From: Microvelia longipes
Lineage: Eukaryota; Arthropoda; Insecta; Hemiptera; Veliidae
DNA: 64,000 nucleotides
Direction of reading: 5' to 3'
NCBI GenBank assembly: GCA_018340805.1
Contig: JACMZG010001908.1
Coordinates: 42,162,251 to 42,226,250, forward strand
The notes under the pieces were generated by a model that was not told the DNA's origin, searched no databases, and worked only from the letters and a program-made list of their open reading frames with translations. Of the stretch, positions 57,479 through 64,000 are shown in pieces; within the stretch, counting starts at the first letter, position 1; each line of letters begins with the position of its first letter. Made by a program: the position numbers and the translations under genes.

Positions 57479-58606
57479 AAGGTAGCTGATTCTTTGATTG
57501 CTTCTTCAACTGGCGGTAAATCCAACCTTTTTAATTTTAAAATATATTTATTTATCATATAAAAATATACTTTATCAATAAATAATCAATTATGACTTTA
57601 TGTTCCTATTTTTAATAAGTTTAGTTACCAAGCAAAGGTTACCAATTAACAAAATCTATTTTTTTAGATTCATTTTACTTAAAAGTTAAATAGGAAGATA
57701 AGATATGTTGGAAATATTTACTTTTACTTATATTGAAAGTAGTTACAAGTATTTTTATATATAAATTAATATTTGTTATTGTCTTGTTCACCCTTTATTC
57801 CGTATATATTAACTCTGCAAATAATGTTATTAGCATATTTATTTCTAGCATATTTGCAATAATTTAACTTAGAGAATAAACATTCTAATGCATGTATTCA
57901 CTTATATTAAAGCAAAATATTTATGTCATTATTAAGTGGTTAGACGTAAATAAGTAATTTTAAAATATCAAGAGGTTTTAAATAACGATAGCTTTCAATT
58001 TAAAACCTAACAATAAAATAAGACATAAACAAAGTTATTTATATGAAAGCACCATATAGAGTAATGTTACCCTGTATGCAATTTGACGTCACGACATTTG
58101 CATATTTTTAAATTTAAGTAAGAAATATCTACTTTACTTATATGCATGTTTTAAGCATTTTATATTGAATTTATTTATAAATTATTTCTAAATGACATAC
58201 ATTTAATATAACAAATGATAAAATACATACGCTAGACATATTATGAATTTGTTTAAAAAAATTTGAAATTGTAAAAAAAACGTGATACATTAATTTTGAG
58301 TCTGATTTATGCAAATTAGATGTATAAAACACAAAAACAAAGTTGTGGTGAATTCATTTTCAAAAATAGTAAATTTTGCGACACCTTTGATCTTTAACTC
58401 TTTTCTTATATATTTTGCTTTTTCCTGCTTCCTCAAAGGAGAGGAAAGTATTGCATAAGCAAAAAACAAAAACCAAGTAATACACATCAAATGTTGACGC
58501 AACATTGACCTGGGTCAATTTAAAACCTTAAAAAAATAAGACACAAACAAAGTTATTTATATGAAAGCACCTTATACACCTCAGCACCTACAGATTTCAA
58601 GAATAA
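57479..58606. other. AT-rich intergenic stretch
   Basis: No gene. 'acaaagttatttatatgaaagcacc' occurs twice (about 58030 and 58548), marking a short duplicated block. The 71-codon minus frame at 58290-58505 has no recognisable domain. Confidence 0.4.
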
Positions 58607-59548
58607 AAAAATCGGGTACGGGGTACCTCGGAACTTTTCCTCACCCTTCGGACTCGCTTAGCTCGTCCTCAGAATAGGATGGTTAACAAATAGCCTTATG
58701 TTTTTAAACTTCGGACTCGCTTCGCTCGTCCTCAGAATAGGATGGTTACGAGTGGCCTATAGGGGTTTTAAACTTCCAAGGTACCCTGTAACCGTATAAA
58801 AACGCATACAAGAACGTTTAACTTCGCATAATCTTAAATGAGAAAAAGTTCCGATATTTACTCGGTTTTTTCAATTATATGAATTTTGGCGAAAATTTGT
58901 AATATTGACAAATGTAAACAAACTTTTACGTTTAACAAAAGTGTCGCACTAATTAATCATTAAGTTCGCTTATAACTTTTTAACTAATTAATAGATTTTG
59001 AATGGAGTTTTTTATATTTATTCCTATTTTTTTGCGGTTCCAACGGCGTGTTATATGTCAAAAACACGTGTATACTTTTGGTATTATTAAGCGTCAAAAT
59101 TTTAAATTTCAAAAGTAAATAATTTCAAAATGGCGGCCAATATCAAAACGAAATTCGGAAGATTTGTTTGTTATATTAAGAGGTATATTCCTGCTAAAAT
59201 GCAAGTTCATCGGGTCATTTTTCGATTTTTTACGATTTTTTTTAAATTTTTGCTGACTAAGCAAATAGGGTTAATGGTGACATAAAATTTTGATATTCCG
59301 GGCAGCACAACTAGACTCAAAGACTGATTTTTGTACCAAGTTTCAACTATCTAGCATAAACACAATGGGAGTTATGCGTGACACAGACACACACACACAC
59401 ACACAGACAGACATCAAGCTGAAATCGGTTCAGATGGTCCTAAAAACATCTAAAATGGATAATTCAAGTGAAATCTCGGGTTAAAATTTTTTGGGTGAAA
59501 CCAATACTTTTCCTCTATATACCTTCTGTATGAAGGTGAGGAAAAGTA
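58607..59548 (+). mobile_element. 0.9-kb dispersed repeat, fullest copy
   Basis: Ends ACTTTTCCTCACC (58633-58645) and GGTGAGGAAAAGT (59535-59547) form a 13-bp inverted repeat. Upstream of the first lies 'tcgggtacggggtacctcgg'. Near the start, about 70 bp with 'cttcggactcgcttcgctcg' and 'tcctcagaataggatggtta' is duplicated in tandem. Later come 'gctgactaagcaaatagggt', 'gggagttatgcgtgacacag', a CA microsatellite (59387-59403) and the terminal hairpin (59505-59548). Other copies lie at 9930, 21961, 30425 and 32030. No protein frame is shared between copies. Non-autonomous element, superfamily unknown. Confidence 0.65.
59505..59548. repeat. Two-tier terminal hairpin
   Basis: TACTTTTCCTC pairs with GAGGAAAAGTA (11 bp). 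Inside, ACCTTC pairs with GAAGGT around a TGTAT loop. Equivalent hairpins with changed arms are at 32465-32491 and 7409-7432. Confidence 0.8.
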
Positions 59549-61690
59549 AAAATAGGTAACTATGTATGAATGTATAGAGGTGCCCATTTCTTGTGAACAC
59601 GCTAAAGCTCAAACGGCTGATCCCATTTTGAAATTCGGTACAAAAATTAAGTCCTATGAAAGGCATCTTTTTTACAATCTAAATCCTATATTCTTTAACT
59701 CTGTTAAAATAAAGGGGCAAAGAACAAGGGCTTAAATTATTGAAAGTTAAAAGAAGAAAATAAAGTGACTATTAGAATTTCTATAGGAATAACTAACTAC
59801 AGAGATCGTTCTTTTTTAGCACACCTTTTTAACTGGTTAGGTAAAGACTTTTTTCATTTTGTTTCCTTATAAATTATCAATTTTTTCTTAAGAGAATTTT
59901 ATAAGAAACTGAATTTCATATTTAAGAGCTGAAAGGAAACCTTTATGTCGATTGATCAAATCTATCAACAAGCTACAGTTTAGAAATATAAATTTCCAGC
60001 CGTGGAAGGTGTACTGCTACTTAGAGAAAAAATATTTCGACACAAAATGCAAAGTATTTGACCTAGGATCTTAAAGTTCGTTATTATATCTTGCATATAT
60101 CGTTAAATATTTTTAATAAAGAAAAAAATAATAATAAAAAATAAATAGTTATTTTTAATCATAATATCTAAAAATTGGAAGACGCTAGACTCTCATTCCC
60201 ATAATTTGGTGAGCATATATACAGAAATGTTGTCTTTACCACAAATATGTCAGAGCAGTTTGTAGAATTTGGAAAAATATATGAACACCTTAAGACACTG
60301 ATAACTGACAATATATAACCTGTAAGTATGATACCTAAACTACTTAATAACTAAATATTTTGTCTTACGTCTACAAACCATGCGTTTTCAAATGGCATAA
60401 ACTAATTTTTATTTTACAACAAGTAGCTTTCGACAAACTCAATAGAAAAATAGGTTGTAAAAGAAACTCATCTTTATATTATGATCAAAGTGGTCCAGTT
60501 ACTGCAGGGTAGACAAGTACATAAAAGACAAAAGATACAATCTTTTTTAAGACAAAAAACTAAAAAAGAAAAATAAAAAGAAGCAGAAAGTGGATTTATA
60601 TAAAGCATATTTTTTCATCTTTTTTTAATGACTTTAGAAAAAGATTAATTTTACTAAGTAAAAGAACGAATAATGAAAATTTACTACCCTGTCCCAAGAA
60701 GACTCTGGAAAACGAAAAATAAAAATCCACTTAATAATGAAAAATTGTTTTACTGCACTGAAAATAAAGATAAGAAAATGAAATAATGGTTATAGAAGAG
60801 TAATCGTTATCTTTTCGATGACTAAAGATGTGAAAAGGATTTAAAAATATTAAATAGCTGTCCTAAAAGCTTTCCTATGCAGTGATAATTTTGATACAAC
60901 TATAACCCAATTTTATTATTCGGTAGTTAACTTTATTTATCAAGTACTCATCTGATAAGTTAAAACATCTAATGAGTACTAGATGGGTGTTATTTTTATT
61001 TTATTTATCAAAAGGTCACTCATGGCGGGAAAAGTTGCTCAGCGGCGGGAAATGTTAACTCACCACCTCGGCGAGCTGATGATCTTATTTAAACTGCATG
61101 ATTTAAATAGTTATTTGAATAATACATTTATTTAGAGGATAAAATACTGGTGATTTATTTATATTTTTTATTATTAACAGAGTGTTATTCTGTTTATTGA
61201 TTAGACATTGCCATTCATATCAACCTCTCTAATCTTTGGTATAAGCGTTTTATCAGTAATCTAGATTACAATCAATGCAAATATGTAAAATTATGTACAA
61301 TTATTTGTTTATTAATTCAGTTTCATCACATACACACTCATCAACACAATTATTGTTTGGCTGTCTTTTAGCTGGGAGTCAAGATTTTTAATATAAATAC
61401 AGTATTTTCTATATTCAGTGTATTAATTCTGTCTAATGTACTGTTTATAAAGTTGTGTTCTTAAATGATAAGTGATAACTTCTTAAAGTTACCTGAACAA
61501 GTTCAAGAGGGACGTGATAAAGTGTATCTTTATTCATCTGATGTTTAACTAATTTGTTTCCCCCCACCACTCATCAGGTAAAATATCATGTAAAACACCA
61601 GATGAGTTCCCAGTGAATAAAGTTACACGACGATTTTATGAAGTTAAGGTCGTCAGGTGAACACCGCACCACTGTAGATGTTTTTCTTCC
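59549..61690. other. AT-rich intergenic stretch
   Basis: No gene supported. 'catggcgggaaaag' and 'gcggcgggaaatg' (61021-61055) are two close GGCGGGAA motifs of the E2F type. Without a gene nearby no role can be assigned. Confidence 0.4.
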
Positions 61691-61699
61691 ACTCTGGGA

Positions 61700-61758
61700 G
61701 GGATGTAGGACATGGTAGATGTAGGACATCGTAGATGCAGGACATCGTAGAAGTGGGG
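61700..61758. repeat. 16-bp tandem repeat, about 3 copies
   Basis: GTAGGACATCGTAGAT-type units in tandem. They lie within the 140-codon minus frame at 61636-62058, which is therefore doubtful as a gene. Confidence 0.75.
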
Positions 61759-62397
61759 ATACGGCACAATAAACGCCATATCCCTCCTTAGGGAGGGTAA
61801 GTAACAGAATATATCTAGGTAAACACAAATAAGATTACATTGGTTATTTACATTGGTCTTAGAATAATTATAGTATAGAAGAAGTAAACCCTGTGCGTAT
61901 TTCAAATATGATGAACTGGTTGTTGTTCGTCGTATTGTTGGACTGGATATTGAACCTGTTGTCGCGTTCTTAAAGCGACAATACCGCTTACAAAGCGTGA
62001 AGCGTGATATTACCTCTGCAATCATATTATTGCTTATATTAGCTTTATTATTTGCCATAAAATTGTTTTAAAAATAAAAAATAATAAAAATAAATATTCT
62101 TTTAAATTTTCTTCCTACTTCGTTTGAAGCATTTAAGAAGTGTACTTTTTTAAGTTAAAGATATTAAATTTAATACAATTATTCTTATTAAACAAAATAA
62201 TGTTTATTCAAGGAAAACATTGATTAAATATTTGTTATATAACTTGATAATAATCCATCTTTTGCTTTTTAATTATTACTATAGAATTTGCCATACACAA
62301 AATTATTTATCTATTAACTCCCGTCAGAAGCAATCACTGGATTGTTTCTCTAACCAGACTTCTCAAACCTCATAAGAGAAAAGTATTAACTTTCATA
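61759..62397. other. Stretch with a 140-codon minus frame of doubtful status
   Basis: The frame 61636-62058 (minus) starts MANNKANISNNMIAEV and contains a basic segment (LCKRYCRFKNATTG). Its C-terminal third runs through the 16-bp tandem repeat. No domain is recognised. It might be a fragment of a transposable element protein. Confidence 0.3.
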
Positions 62398-62405
62398 CTT
62401 GTAAC

Positions 62406-62726
62406 CATAGAGATATATTACTAGAGGGGCCCTATTGGTTGAATTTTGAAACATCGAAAAAGTAACCTGACCACATTCGATTATCATTATCATCAAATAA
62501 ACAGAACAAAAAAACATTTAAATTATATAGTAGAATGTTTAAAATACAAATCACAACACAAACAATCTGTGGGAAGCCCAAAACAATTGATTAATTATAA
62601 CCTCAACTCCCTCTTGGAGGAGGTTTCAATGAGGTTACACAGAGCCCCTGAGAGCCCCACTAAAAATGTTTCAGGCCTCTCAATGTATTAAGATAGGCTA
62701 TGCCCCCTCTAGTATATATCTCTATG
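62406..62726. mobile_element. MITE, 321 bp, with 8-bp target duplication
   Basis: The left end CATAGAGATATATTACTAGA continues to GGGG; the right end is its reverse complement apart from one base (CCCCTCTAGTATATATCTCT, ATG). Flanks CTTGTAAC (62398-62405) and CTTGTAAC (62727-62734) are identical, an 8-bp target duplication. Eight-base duplications are made by hAT and P-type transposases. CA...TG ends without CAGNG favour neither strongly. The 81-codon frame inside shows no homology. Related copies lie at 13030, 46780 and 63078. Confidence 0.92.
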
Positions 62727-62734
62727 CTTGTAAC

Positions 62735-63077
62735 AATGATTTTTATTGTATTACTCAATATAAATGTTAAAAAACTTAAAAATACTACAAGGGATTTTAG
62801 GAAAATACTACAATTTTAGGAACGCGGTTCAACTGGTCTGCAGTCTAACTTCTCTCTGTTATCAGTTATGCTCCTTCTTTATGTATTGTTATCAAGAAAT
62901 ATGTGTATAATAATAATAATAATAAAAATAAAAAGTTTATTATATTTTCTTACAAAAAAAATCACATATTTCTTTATAATAAAGAGGAATTAAGAAATAA
63001 AAAATAAAAGGAGAGGATCTGGGATCTTCCACCTCCTGTTCTTCCACCTCTCCTATTGACATGAAGATATAATCAAG
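62735..63077. other. AT-rich spacer between two MITE copies
   Basis: It contains an AAT/AAAAT simple repeat (62909-62940). 'gttatcagttatgctccttc' (about 62859) is shared with 27022. No gene. Confidence 0.45.
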
Positions 63078-63185
63078 TAGATATATGTATAGAGAGGGCA
63101 TGGCATATCCTAACACTGAGGCTTGAAACATCTTGGGGCTTTCAGGGGCTCGGTGTAACCTTATTTGTTACCCATTCAATGAGTA
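63078..63185 (-). mobile_element. Partial MITE copy, minus orientation
   Basis: Read on the minus strand it matches the right half of 62406-62726. It has GGTTACACCGAGCCCCTGAA, 'agccccaagatgtttcaagc' and then the terminus 'tctatacatatatct'. The left half is missing. Confidence 0.75.
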
Positions 63186-64000
63186 TGTATAGGTTATACT
63201 TAATAAATCGTTGTCGGTTTTTCGTACATTATTTTTGTCAAGTTTGTATTATTTATTTATTTAAGGAATTTACAAAATATGAGTAAAAATACAAACTTGT
63301 TACTCCAAGTTAAATTTAAAAATTAAACTAAAAAAAATATAAGTAGACAAACAATACTAAGTATTACACTTATCAATAAAGTCATCTATAGAATAAAATG
63401 CTAACAGCAACAAATAATACTTAATTATTTTTTACAATTAAAATTTAAAAAGTTTTACAAGTTTACAGTTAAAAAATCTGATAGCGGAGTGATTTAAAAG
63501 TTTTATGCAATCTACAATAAGGAACTACAATTTTATTGTTTCTTGAGTATTGAACAAACGGTCTAACAAAGTATTCGTACAACGTTGGTGTAAGTAATTT
63601 AAACGTCTTTTCTACTCTTTAGGTAGGACATTCAAAGAAAAACAAGGAAAGCGTAATAACGAGATGTTATTGGCTGATTGAACTAGGTTTAGCAGAGGTT
63701 TCTCATTCTAGTTTAGCTGATGCGAGTTTTACCTCTCCAAATTTCCTCGCATTTCTCTCACATTAGACTCTTATACTATTGGCACCACTTTTGCAATGTT
63801 ACACTTGCTAACCCTAACATTTTCTAGATCTGCTCTTATATAATTTACAATACAGCTCCAAACTTACAACCAATGTCAGCATTTTAGTTTTTCTTATTTA
63901 TTGAAAATAAAAGACGACCGCTTTCCAATTTCTTACTTTTCTTTATTTATATAACGTAGGTTTGTATATTGAAATATAAATATTTCAATAAAAAATAAGA
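63186..64000. other. AT-rich end of the window
   Basis: No gene or recognisable element. Confidence 0.45.

Noticed and set aside
61021..61055. Two E2F-like GGCGGGAA motifs
   Set aside because: No gene with a supported start is nearby; short motifs of this kind occur by chance.
61636..62058. 140-codon minus frame
   Set aside because: No recognisable domain, its C-terminal third is a 16-bp tandem repeat, and no splice or poly(A) context supports it; kept only as a doubtful note.

Overview
The window reads as a gene-poor, strongly AT-rich stretch of an arthropod nuclear genome, most likely an insect. The evidence is intron-split genes with GT/AG borders, AATAAA poly(A) signals, a Ty3/gypsy LTR retrotransposon primed by tRNA-Lys, a non-LTR retrotransposon tail with poly(A), a Helitron, hAT-like elements, a tRNA-derived SINE and many MITEs. 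There is no bacterial-style gene organisation. I cannot fix the order; Hemiptera is only a guess.

Left third (about 7.6-28.3 kb): a small plus-strand cluster of genes split into tiny exons that encode secreted cysteine peptides. Gene C (20827-28325) is complete: five coding exons of 61, 31, 50, 69 and 35 nt, 81 residues, a signal peptide and a CX3C...CX3C pattern. Gene A (from 7606) shares its exon sizes and intron phases for exons 1-4 but is very different in sequence; its last exon is unresolved. A third unit B is represented by a signal-peptide exon (13298-13343), a clear exon 3 (17459-17514) and an orphan exon-2 remnant near 19250. Introns and spacers are filled with foldback elements, a Helitron, a hAT-like element, minisatellites and a tRNA-derived SINE.

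Middle (about 28.4-46.3 kb): repeat-rich intergenic DNA, the 3' end of a non-LTR retrotransposon (32731-33385), then a nearly full-length Ty3/gypsy element (36285-45775) with 1.4-kb LTRs, a tRNA-Lys(CTT) primer site, gag, a perfectly placed G GGA AAC slippery site, and protease, reverse transcriptase, RNase H and integrase. Its frames are broken by single-base indels without nonsense mutations, and the two LTRs differ mostly by short indels.

Right third (46.3-64 kb): mainly repeats. These include a TIR element with a clear 8-bp target duplication (62398-62734) and three further copies of its family; TIR families with GTACG-type ends; a 52-bp satellite; a facing pair of hammerhead-ribozyme-like motifs (57243-57478) of the kind carried by Penelope-like elements; and a roughly 0.9-kb dispersed repeat ending in a two-tier hairpin. 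One minus-strand exon-like segment (50128-50282), richer in GC and containing CX3C and CGYA, may belong to an unrecognised gene.

How the parts work together: the only convincing host genes are the secreted-peptide cluster. Everything else is mobile or repetitive DNA that separates, interrupts or decays those genes.
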